This document shows positions 1-5,326 of a DNA stretch of 9,953 nt, in pieces; within the stretch, counting starts at the first letter, position 1, and every line of letters begins with the position of its first letter. This DNA is from Bdellovibrionales bacterium (lineage in GTDB: Bacteria; Bdellovibrionota; Bdellovibrionia; Bdellovibrionales; JAMPXM01), in NCBI GenBank assembly GCA_005792225.1, contig SXSP01000418.1, positions 1 through 9,953 on the forward strand, read 5' to 3'. Under the pieces are notes generated by a model. That model ran no database searches and had not been told where the DNA came from. It worked only from the letters and a program-made list of their open reading frames with translations. The position numbers were made by a program, and so were the translations under genes.

Positions 1-490
1 AGACAGTGTACGCCTCAGCACGGATCTCACGCGCGAGGCTGCTGACAAACTTAAGCGTGCACAGAATTTAATGTCGAGGACGAAGAACACGGATATCGGC
101 GAAGTCCTAGAAAAGGCACTCGACACCTGGCTTGATCGCAACGATCCCGTGCGCAAGGCGAAGCGCTCAAAACGCCCAAAGAAAAATTCTGTGCAAACAG
201 AGAACGTGCCGGCAGCGGAAGCTCACGCCGTTTACGCCCGAGATGAGGGGCGTTGCACCTTTACTCTTCCCAATGGCAAGCGGTGCCCCAATGAACGCTG
301 GGTGCAGCTCCATCACCTGCAGTACAGAAAAGACGGTGGTAGCCACGATGCCGAGAATCTCACGACTCTTTGTTCAGAGTGCCATGCGCTCGTTCACCAG
401 CTGGATTTGCCGTTGAACGAGCTGCGAGCGCCGCGGGCTGCGTACTCGATGTCGCCTCACGTGGGTTTCGTGAATCTCAGGAGCGCGTAG
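1..490 (+). CDS. HNH endonuclease, C-terminal part (5' end outside window)
   Basis: This is the end of an HNH-family nuclease gene. The first ATG in frame is at 71, but the frame is open without a stop back to base 2. The upstream residues (DSVRLSTDLTREAADKLKRA) read as real protein, so the ATG at 71 is internal and the gene is cut by the window edge. Counting from that Met, residues 1-30 form a helical segment with a 'GEVLEKALD...DP' pattern, followed by a basic linker (about 29-40). The HNH/beta-beta-alpha metal domain spans about 52-110. Its visible features are C62 and C72, the H81-H82 pair (bases 311-316), N97, and a C101-x-x-C104-H105 motif. The four cysteines suggest a structural zinc and the His/Asn residues the nuclease centre. 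The target is unknown. HNH proteins of this general build are common in Bdellovibrio-like genomes (from memory). The last 34 bases overlap the convergent methyltransferase gene. Confidence 0.85.
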   Translation, partial: DSVRLSTDLTREAADKLKRAQNLMSRTKNTDIGEVLEKALDTWLDRNDPVRKAKRSKRPKKNSVQTENVPAAEAHAVYARDEGRCTFTLPNGKRCPNERWVQLHHLQYRKDGGSHDAENLTTLCSECHALVHQLDLPLNELRAPRAAYSMSPHVGFVNLRSA

Positions 491-1305
491 TTCATCGCGC
501 CCAGTTTGTAGGCCAGCGCGATTCGCGCGAGGCTTGCGGTAAAGTCCGAGCTTCCGACGCGGCCGCTTGCGAGATCGACAAGATCCGTGGGGTGGGTCGC
601 GAAGTGACGAACGGTTCGCGTGAGGGTTGCAAGCCACGTGCGGGCGACGTGTTTGGAGAGATCGTCTGACTCGTTTTGCTTAAAGCCTACCAGTCGACCG
701 AGATTCAGGTACTCGCCGGGTGATAGGAGTTGGGGAAGTCGGCCTTCGGCGCAGATGGGTTCGAGAAGAAACTTTCTTTGCCAGGACGACGGTATCTCCG
801 AGCTGCACCAGGCGCAGATCACGAAGTGACCGCCTTTTTTCAGGACGCGGAAAGCTTCGCGGAAAACGCGCTCTTTGTCGATCATGTGTTCGGTGCTTTC
901 GATGGCGATGAGGGAGTCGAAGGACTCATCTTCGAAATCGTTCTCGAGCCAATCCATGAGGCGGAAGCGAAGTTGACCACGGGCGGAGGATCTTTGGTTT
1001 GCGATTTCGTATTGCGCGGAGGAGATCGTGACGCCGATGACGTTAGCGCCGTACTCGTCGGCGAGAAGTTGAGAGGTGGCGCCGTAGCCGCATCCGATAT
1101 CGCCGACGGTTTGGCCGGCGCTCACGTGCGCGCATTTGGCGACCAAATGGGAGAGTTGGCGGACGGCGGTTTCGACGGATTCGTTTCCCTCGGTCCAGAG
1201 TCCGTGATGGAGGTGTTCTCCCCAGATCTGCCGGTAGAAGTGATCGAGGTCATCGTAGTGGAGGGCGACGGAGCGGCTTTGGATGAGCGTTGGTGATTCG
1301 ATCAT
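457..1305 (-). CDS. SAM-dependent methyltransferase (tocopherol/CFA-like class I fold)
   Basis: The predicted 282-residue cytoplasmic enzyme transfers a methyl group from S-adenosylmethionine; its substrate cannot be read from the sequence. Motif I is GDIGCGYG at residues 68-75, followed by the post-I strand 'GVTIS' (91-95) with 'AQYEIA'. 'AIESTEHM' at 134-141 closely resembles the 'ESGEHM' motif of gamma-tocopherol-type methyltransferases, and the N-terminal 'FYRQIWGEHLHHGLW' (23-37) is also typical of that group. The start at 1305 is chosen because AAGGAGG lies six bases upstream (1312-1318). A longer reading from a GTG at 1335 would place that ribosome site inside the coding region. The gene is single, diverges from the small secreted protein gene at 1445, and converges on the HNH gene with a 34-base overlap. 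Family assignment is firm. Tocopherol or quinone methylation is only a resemblance. It is not a DNA methyltransferase: I see no target-recognition region or N6A/C5 motifs. Confidence 0.88.
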   Translation of the reverse strand: MIESPTLIQSRSVALHYDDLDHFYRQIWGEHLHHGLWTEGNESVETAVRQLSHLVAKCAHVSAGQTVGDIGCGYGATSQLLADEYGANVIGVTISSAQYEIANQRSSARGQLRFRLMDWLENDFEDESFDSLIAIESTEHMIDKERVFREAFRVLKKGGHFVICAWCSSEIPSSWQRKFLLEPICAEGRLPQLLSPGEYLNLGRLVGFKQNESDDLSKHVARTWLATLTRTVRHFATHPTDLVDLASGRVGSSDFTASLARIALAYKLGAMNYALLRFTKPT

Positions 1306-1311
1306 TTGGTT

Positions 1312-1318
1312 CCTCCTT
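1312..1318 (-). promoter_or_regulatory. Ribosome binding site of the methyltransferase gene
   Basis: The minus strand reads AAGGAGG, six bases before the ATG at 1305. It decides between the start at 1305 and upstream GTG/ATG codons at 1335, 1326 and 1323, which have no such site. Confidence 0.85.
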
Positions 1319-1324
1319 ATCATC

Positions 1325-1354
1325 ATTGCAAACACGATCTATTTACTGAGTCAA
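1325..1354 (-). promoter_or_regulatory. Possible sigma-70-type promoter of the methyltransferase gene
   Basis: On the minus strand TTGACT (1349-1354) is followed after 18 bases by TGCAAT (1325-1330). The -35 match is good (5 of 6). The -10 match is weak, because the TA of TATAAT is missing. Transcription would start just before the ribosome binding site and give a very short leader. This is a guess from pattern only. Confidence 0.25.
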
Positions 1355-1432
1355 ACGGCGTGACGAAAACAGCAAAGGTGTCACGTGGGCACCAAAAACG
1401 CGGCACGGTCGTTGCTACCTTTAGAAATCACG

Positions 1433-1439
1433 AAGGAGG
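1433..1439 (+). promoter_or_regulatory. Ribosome binding site of the small secreted protein gene
   Basis: AAGGAGG lies five bases before the ATG at 1445. It fixes this start rather than an in-frame codon at 1385, and the protein then begins directly with its signal peptide. Confidence 0.85.
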
Positions 1440-1444
1440 TCCGT

Positions 1445-1726
1445 ATGAAATACGTCTTGCTTGTTGCAACTCTGATGATGGGACTCGCGGCTGAAGCGCG
1501 GCCGGGTGGTCCTTTCCCTCGCGATCCTCGTGGTCCGCATCGTCCTGGTCCGGTTCCACAACAGACGGTTTGCGTGGCGCAGAACCGAATGGGTCAAACA
1601 TTCCGCGCGATGGGGTTTGGCCCCCGCGATGCGGGTCAAAGAGCATTGAACAAGTGTGAGCGGAACACACGGTTTTTCCGCTGCCGCATCGTGACCTGCC
1701 ACCGCGCGGGTCCAGGTCGTTGGTGA
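1445..1726 (+). CDS. Small secreted four-cysteine protein, unknown function
   Basis: The 93-residue product begins with a Sec signal peptide (hydrophobic stretch about 4-15, likely cut after AEA at residue 18). A Gly/Pro/Arg-rich linker follows (about 19-40), then a compact basic C-terminal domain. The domain has C43, C71, C80 and C85, which could form two disulphides outside the cytoplasm, and the pattern 'C-A-N-G-F ... G ... A ... AL..C ... C...C'. Small exported proteins with this cysteine/alanine-leucine pattern occur repeatedly in Bdellovibrio-like genomes (from memory), but I cannot assign a function. The start is set by the strong ribosome site. The gene is followed by two terminator-like hairpins, so it is probably monocistronic. 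It is divergent from the methyltransferase gene, with about 139 bp between the two starts. Confidence 0.75.
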   Translation: MKYVLLVATLMMGLAAEARPGGPFPRDPRGPHRPGPVPQQTVCVAQNRMGQTFRAMGFGPRDAGQRALNKCERNTRFFRCRIVTCHRAGPGRW

Positions 1727-1731
1727 GAGGG

Positions 1732-1761
1732 ACGGAGGCGGCGTCCGCGCCGCCTCCGTTT
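1732..1761 (+). terminator. Hairpin downstream of the small secreted protein gene
   Basis: A perfect 12-bp GC-rich stem (ACGGAGGCGGCG, 1732-1743, with its complement at 1748-1759) closes a 4-base loop and is followed by a short TT. It lies five bases after the stop codon. The stem is very stable but the T-tract is poor, so termination here may be partial. Confidence 0.65.
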
Positions 1762-1798
1762 GAACCAAGCGATGTAAACAAGACGAACGATTTTGAGG

Positions 1799-1828
1799 AA
1801 CCTGGCTTTGGGGCCGGGTTTATTTTTC
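1799..1828 (+). terminator. Second hairpin with T-rich tail
   Basis: AACCTGGC (1799-1806) pairs with GCCGGGTT (1813-1820), including one G-T pair, across a 6-base loop. It is followed by TATTTTTC. The T-rich tail is on the plus strand only, so it acts on rightward transcripts. It sits inside the upward extension (from 1793) of the next reading frame, which is a further reason to start that gene at 1901. Confidence 0.6.
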
Positions 1829-1887
1829 GAACCTCGACCAAGGCCCGTGCGACTTCGGGCCAAGTGCGCCGAAGCGGCTCCAGAGAC

Positions 1888-1894
1888 AAAGGAG
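1888..1894 (+). promoter_or_regulatory. Ribosome binding site of the YiiX-like hydrolase gene
   Basis: AAAGGAG lies six bases before the ATG at 1901. It selects that codon over the in-frame start at 1793, and the selected start is followed at once by a signal peptide. Confidence 0.8.
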
Positions 1895-1900
1895 CGCTTC

Positions 1901-3388
1901 ATGATTTTCCGTCGTTCGATTTTGATGGCCATGACGATTTTCACGGGTGCATCCGCGGGTGCGACGACTCCGCGTGATCTGCGGTCGACCGCGATCGAGG
2001 TTTATAGCGAAACCCAAAATCTCACGGCTGCCAATTGCACGGCGAAGCTCTCGGCGCTGAGTTCGAAGGTGAACTCCTATCGTTCGTGGGAACTCATGCG
2101 CTCGGTGGTTAAGCGCGACTCGAAGACGATTATCGAAAATCTTTGGCGTTCGCGACTCAATATTCGAGAGAAAATGCAGGAGTTCGCGGATAACGGCGCC
2201 CTTTCTCCGCAATGCGTGAGTTCGATTCGAAATGCGTTTCGCAGTTTTCGTTTCATGGAAGAGTACGTCGCGGTTCACACGTTGCCCGTGGGCGCTTGGG
2301 TCGAGGCCAAAGCGACTCGCGTTTATTCGGGGGGATTTCCTTGGCTCGTTGAGGGCCCTCAAAAACTGGAAGTCAAAGATGGGGACGTTCTCGTCTCTTA
2401 CGGTATGGCCTACGGGAGTGCCGCGATCGCGCACGTGGGTGAAGACTCGGGAACGTTTTCGCACATGGCGATCGTTCACGAGGACGCATCGGGAAAGCTC
2501 GTGACGATTGAGGCGCATCCGGAATTTGGTGTCAAAGTTGCGCCGCTTGAGAAGTATCTCACTGACGGTAAGGGGCGTTCAGCGGTCTTTCGACACCGCG
2601 ACACTGTTCTTGCGACTCGCGCGGCAAAACGCATTTACGACATCGCGGCAAAGGCGGATTTTAGCGGGCATCCGATTCCGTACGATTTTACGATGAACTT
2701 GTCAGAGCCCTCCCGGCTCTTCTGTGCGGAAGTGGTGAAGTACGCGTTTGATCTCGCCGCGAGCGACTTAAAAAAGAAGAACGTGATGCCGCCGTTTCCG
2801 ACGAAGATCGCGATGAAGAATCCCTATATCTTGAATGCGTTCGGAATTGAGTCGAGGGTGACGTTCGCGCCGAGCGACATCGAGGTGGACTCCCAGTTCA
2901 ATCTCATCGCGGAGTGGAGGGACATTGCGCGCGTGCGCATGATGCACCATCAGCAGGCGGCTCTTCAGATGCAATTCCGCTGGCTGGATACACTCAGCTA
3001 TCAGTACCGGAGCGACTTGCGAACGATCATCGATTCGCGCGCGCTTTTCCTCGCCCGGCGTTTGCCACTCTTTCAGGGTTTCGTAGATGATCTCGTGCCT
3101 CCGGATCTCTCGGAGCGAACGCTTGAAGCGGTAGTTCAGGTTTATCTCGTTTCTGAGGACATCCACGAGGCGCTCGTTTTGAAAGATGAAGAGCGCGAGG
3201 CGACATTAGGGGTCCTGCTCACTTCAGCGGAGATTCTCACTGCAGCGGAAAAAAATCGCCAGGAGGATCTCGAGGGCTACCTCGCTTACCAAAGGTGGAT
3301 TCAGTTTGACCGGATTTCGGGATCTCCCGCGCCGTCGAGCCAGCAGTGGCACTGGCTCTTACGCTCGGATGCCGAGTTCGTTGACTGA
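1901..3388 (+). CDS. Exported YiiX/NlpC-P60-like (permuted papain-fold) cysteine hydrolase
   Basis: The 495-residue product carries a signal peptide (MIFRRSILMAMTIFTGASAGA, likely cut near 21). A mostly helical segment follows (about 25-125), then the catalytic domain (about 157-290). The domain shows the order typical of circularly permuted papain-fold amidases: 'KDGDVLVS' (159-166), 'FSHMAIV' with H188, 'TIEAHPEFGV' with E204, and 'RLFCAEVVKYAF' with C275 as the likely nucleophile. In this superfamily the Cys and His come in permuted order, as seen here. Known relatives cut amide or ester bonds in cell-wall peptides, lipids or modified proteins; the substrate here is unknown. About 200 residues follow the catalytic domain (helical, Arg/Glu-rich), much longer than a minimal YiiX-type protein, which is roughly domain-sized. 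The start is set by AAAGGAG at 1888-1894. The stop (3386-3388) abuts the stop of the convergent HTTM gene. The gene is preceded by two terminators, so it is probably transcribed alone. Confidence 0.85.
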   Translation: MIFRRSILMAMTIFTGASAGATTPRDLRSTAIEVYSETQNLTAANCTAKLSALSSKVNSYRSWELMRSVVKRDSKTIIENLWRSRLNIREKMQEFADNGALSPQCVSSIRNAFRSFRFMEEYVAVHTLPVGAWVEAKATRVYSGGFPWLVEGPQKLEVKDGDVLVSYGMAYGSAAIAHVGEDSGTFSHMAIVHEDASGKLVTIEAHPEFGVKVAPLEKYLTDGKGRSAVFRHRDTVLATRAAKRIYDIAAKADFSGHPIPYDFTMNLSEPSRLFCAEVVKYAFDLAASDLKKKNVMPPFPTKIAMKNPYILNAFGIESRVTFAPSDIEVDSQFNLIAEWRDIARVRMMHHQQAALQMQFRWLDTLSYQYRSDLRTIIDSRALFLARRLPLFQGFVDDLVPPDLSERTLEAVVQVYLVSEDIHEALVLKDEEREATLGVLLTSAEILTAAEKNRQEDLEGYLAYQRWIQFDRISGSPAPSSQQWHWLLRSDAEFVD

Positions 3389-4345
3389 TCAGAAAGAGGC
3401 TGCGGGTGCGGTGCTCGTCACGTCCTCACGACTCCGCTCCAAGGCGACGCTCGGCTCGCTCGGCATTGCGAAAACGCTGAGCGAGAATGCGCACATGATG
3501 AGGCCGAAAAGATGAAGGCCCATCAAGACCGCGATTCCAAGGTGAAGCCCGACGATGCCCGCAAGCCAGAGTCGTCGCGTGGCATTTGGCCAGATAAAGA
3601 TGAAATAGAGACCTTCAAGGAGAATCGTACTCCAGGCTCCCAGTAAGAGGAGTGACGGCCAGTGCGCGACCCAGTCCATATCGAATTGGGCGAAGAAGGG
3701 GAGGCTGAACATGCGCCAGATGACTTCCCCCGTGCGCCATTGTTCTCCCTGAAGCTTTTCGACGGCACTCGCGAAATAGGAAATGCAAAGATGAAGCTGC
3801 ATGACCCGGAGGGCAAGCCTCGCGCCACTTGAGGCGCGGCCGGCGAGTGGTTCTTTAGCGAAGTAGGCATCAAGTGAGAGAGCCCGCCCGCAAGGTGCAA
3901 CCATCAGATAAAATAAAAAGACGTGCGCATAGAGATCAACACCGTAGATCGATGAGAACCCGGTCGTCAGCAAAGTCCAGTGAAGAAGCCAAGCCGTAAC
4001 GGCCGAAACGCGCGTGAAAAAGCCCAAGCCTAAAAACAAAAGGCTCATCACGTAGGCGAAGCAGACGGCGTACAGAGTTTGTATTTCCGAGACGCCAAAA
4101 GGTGCTAACCAATCGGCAATCCAGCCGACTTGCGGTGTGTCCTGCATTCTCAGCGTGTCGGCGATGGGGCCCTGGAGAATTCCACTCCTCGAGAGAAACG
4201 TGACGACGGAATCACGCAAGAGAAAAGCTTGAAGGAGGAGAACGAGCACGAGCGAAATCCGCAACACGGCGAGAGGAAGCGGCGAAGCCGGTGCGAGAAA
4301 GAAGTTTTCAAATTTTTCGCCCACTCGCGAAAAACGTTCTCTCAT
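3389..4345 (-). CDS. HTTM-domain (vitamin-K-carboxylase-like / SdpB-like) integral membrane protein
   Basis: The predicted 318-residue polytopic inner-membrane protein has hydrophobic spans at about 24-44, 91-110, 113-128, 134-151, 182-198, 228-250, 258-277 and 279-294. Features typical of HTTM proteins are 'FFTRVSAVTAWLLHW' (109-123), 'GVDLYAHVFLFYLMVAPCG' (135-153) with 'SLDAYF' next, and 'LHLCISYFASAVEKLQGEQW' (184-203). The last aligns by eye with the segment of human gamma-glutamyl carboxylase that holds catalytic Lys218; K197 falls at that place. Size and order beside a ~176-residue partner match the SdpA/SdpB pair of Bacillus (about 160 and 320 residues). The ATG overlaps the upstream stop (ATGA), and its ribosome site GGAGG (minus strand, 4350-4354) lies inside the upstream gene, so the two are translationally coupled. 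The stop abuts that of the convergent hydrolase gene. Enzymatic activity is not shown; transport or scaffold roles remain possible. Confidence 0.85.
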   Translation of the reverse strand: MRERFSRVGEKFENFFLAPASPLPLAVLRISLVLVLLLQAFLLRDSVVTFLSRSGILQGPIADTLRMQDTPQVGWIADWLAPFGVSEIQTLYAVCFAYVMSLLFLGLGFFTRVSAVTAWLLHWTLLTTGFSSIYGVDLYAHVFLFYLMVAPCGRALSLDAYFAKEPLAGRASSGARLALRVMQLHLCISYFASAVEKLQGEQWRTGEVIWRMFSLPFFAQFDMDWVAHWPSLLLLGAWSTILLEGLYFIFIWPNATRRLWLAGIVGLHLGIAVLMGLHLFGLIMCAFSLSVFAMPSEPSVALERSREDVTSTAPAASF

Positions 4346-4872
4346 TTTGCCTCCGGTTGAGGGCGTTTTTTATGGGCGAACTTCGCTGAATAAGCGGGCT
4401 TCCAATCCGCTCTCTCTCCTGCGAGAAACGCTTGGCGCGAGATGGCCGGGAAACTCTCGATGCGAACATTGACGAGTTCGGCGTTGGGCTCGGTTGCGAA
4501 GACCGTTCCCGCAAGCGAGGCGGCGAGCGTGCGCTGAAACTGCATTTTGTCTTCCGACTCTTCCAGGAAGGAGTCCACGATGTCGTTCATGCGAAGATCA
4601 GCTTCACGATTTTCGCCCTTGACGAGCGCGCGGGTGGTTTTGTTTCCGCTGGTATCATAGACATCGATCAGCGCTTGAAGCTGACCGTAGATTCCAGGTG
4701 AAAAGAATCCGTAGCTCATGTTGGCACCTGAGATCTCGCCATACATGTTGAGCGCGGCGCCGATGACCGGAACATCTCGAAACGAAAAGTGAGCGGCGCC
4801 CGCGGTGACGAAACAAAGATGAAAAATTACGGCGACGATCCACAATCGGCCATTTTTGACTTTGGACTGCAC
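4342..4872 (-). CDS. Single-span membrane protein, partner of the HTTM protein (SdpA-like candidate)
   Basis: The 176-residue protein uses a GTG start at 4872. A weak GAGGA ribosome site lies about ten bases upstream, and no good ATG precedes the hydrophobic segment. One N-terminal membrane span (about 10-29) is followed by a probably extracytoplasmic domain. Just after the span comes 'SYGFFSPG' (53-60). From memory this resembles the '(W)xFF(A/T)xxP' motif after the membrane anchor in SdpA-type and other HTTM-partner proteins, but that comparison needs a profile search. The C-terminal part contains 'ADWKPAYSAKFAHKKRP' and ends in a charged tail. Its last codon overlaps the HTTM start (ATGA), so both are made together, and a shared complex is the simplest reading. 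I recognise no catalytic motif. SdpA assignment is an inference from size, position and the short motif. Confidence 0.75.
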   Translation of the reverse strand: MQSKVKNGRLWIVAVIFHLCFVTAGAAHFSFRDVPVIGAALNMYGEISGANMSYGFFSPGIYGQLQALIDVYDTSGNKTTRALVKGENREADLRMNDIVDSFLEESEDKMQFQRTLAASLAGTVFATEPNAELVNVRIESFPAISRQAFLAGERADWKPAYSAKFAHKKRPQPEAK

Positions 4873-4903
4873 GACGTTCTCGTCCTCTTTTGTTTTTTAA
4901 GAT

Positions 4904-4932
4904 CTCCGGTCGCAGACGGGCTGCGACCGGAG
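4904..4932 (-). terminator. Strong hairpin between the YRP-repeat gene and the HTTM pair, no T-tract
   Basis: A perfect 12-bp stem (plus-strand CTCCGGTCGCAG, 4904-4915, with its complement at 4921-4932) has a 5-base loop. For leftward transcripts it comes 22 bases after the stop of the YRP-repeat gene and 31 bases before the GTG of the next gene. The minus-strand sequence after the stem is ATCTTAAAAAAC, with no run of T. It may therefore be a partial terminator, an RNA-stability element or a processing site that lowers expression of the downstream pair. Neither orientation has a classical T-tract. Confidence 0.5.
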
Positions 4933-4954
4933 TCGATCAACAAAGATCAACAAA

Positions 4955-5326
4955 TTAGCTGCCGAGTTCTACGCTCGGTGCCGGCATCATCGGTTGAGCC
5001 GAGTGGGACTGAGGTGCCCAGTACGGGCGATAGGGGCGGTAAGGACGGTAGGGGCGATACGGACGATAGCCGCCACCGTAAGGGCGGTACGGACGATAGG
5101 GACGATACGCGCGGTAGGGGCGATAGCCTCTGTACGGCCGCGCGAGATTTTCTTCGTTCGATGCGAGAGCGACGCCGTCCATTTCTGGAACGACGGCCGA
5201 GCCTTGCTCATCAACCAGCGTTAAATCTTGAACGGGAACTGTTTGCGCGCTTTCACCGTGAGCGGTGAAGCCTGTGCCAATCATGGCGAGTGCTGCGAAG
5301 CCGGTGATGATGTGCTTCAGATTCAT
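4955..5326 (-). CDS. Secreted YRP-Y repeat protein, candidate substrate of the HTTM pair
   Basis: The 123-residue product starts at the ATG at 5326, six bases after AAGGAGG (minus strand, 5333-5339). A signal peptide covers about 1-24 (hydrophobic 'ITGFAALAMIGTGF', likely cut near AHG/AES). An acidic stretch (about 35-61, with D39, E40, E48, D50, E58 and E59) leads into a low-complexity basic/aromatic tract (64-103) of about eleven Y-R-P style units, interrupted once by G-G-G (84-86). A short Pro/Met/Ser tail follows. The acidic half followed by a basic aromatic half could be a leader and core, but no cleavage site is proven. Tyr/Arg/Pro tracts suit binding to polyanions such as cell-wall polymers, DNA or LPS. 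No domain is recognised. It lies upstream of, and in the same direction as, the two membrane-protein genes, separated by 82 bp that hold a strong hairpin. Confidence 0.75.
   Translation of the reverse strand: MNLKHIITGFAALAMIGTGFTAHGESAQTVPVQDLTLVDEQGSAVVPEMDGVALASNEENLARPYRGYRPYRAYRPYRPYRPYGGGYRPYRPYRPYRPYRPYWAPQSHSAQPMMPAPSVELGS
5021..5140 (-). repeat. Tandem Tyr-Arg-Pro coding repeat
   Basis: About eleven imperfect 9-base units encode Y-R-P (variants Y-R-G and Y-R-A at the start, one G-G-G interruption). Tyr, Arg and Pro codons vary freely at third positions (TAC/TAT, CGC/CGT, CCC/CCG/CCT), so the DNA repeat is degraded while the protein repeat is kept. Confidence 0.85.

Noticed and set aside
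730..1296. A 188-codon open frame on the plus strand opposite the methyltransferase gene
   Set aside because: It is the antisense shadow of a gene with clear methyltransferase motifs. It has no ribosome site, and its composition mirrors the codon bias of the real gene.
457..1305. HNH endonuclease plus methyltransferase read as a restriction-modification pair
   Set aside because: The methyltransferase is of the small-molecule type (tocopherol/CFA-like motifs). It lacks DNA methyltransferase motifs and is on the opposite strand.
1793..1900. Upstream extension of the YiiX-like hydrolase frame by 36 codons
   Set aside because: It would run through a T-tailed hairpin, has no ribosome site, and would bury the signal peptide that starts at 1901.
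4987..5224. Overlapping frames on both strands across the YRP-repeat tract
   Set aside because: The 9-base repeat opens several frames by periodicity. Only the 4955-5326 frame has a ribosome site and signal peptide.
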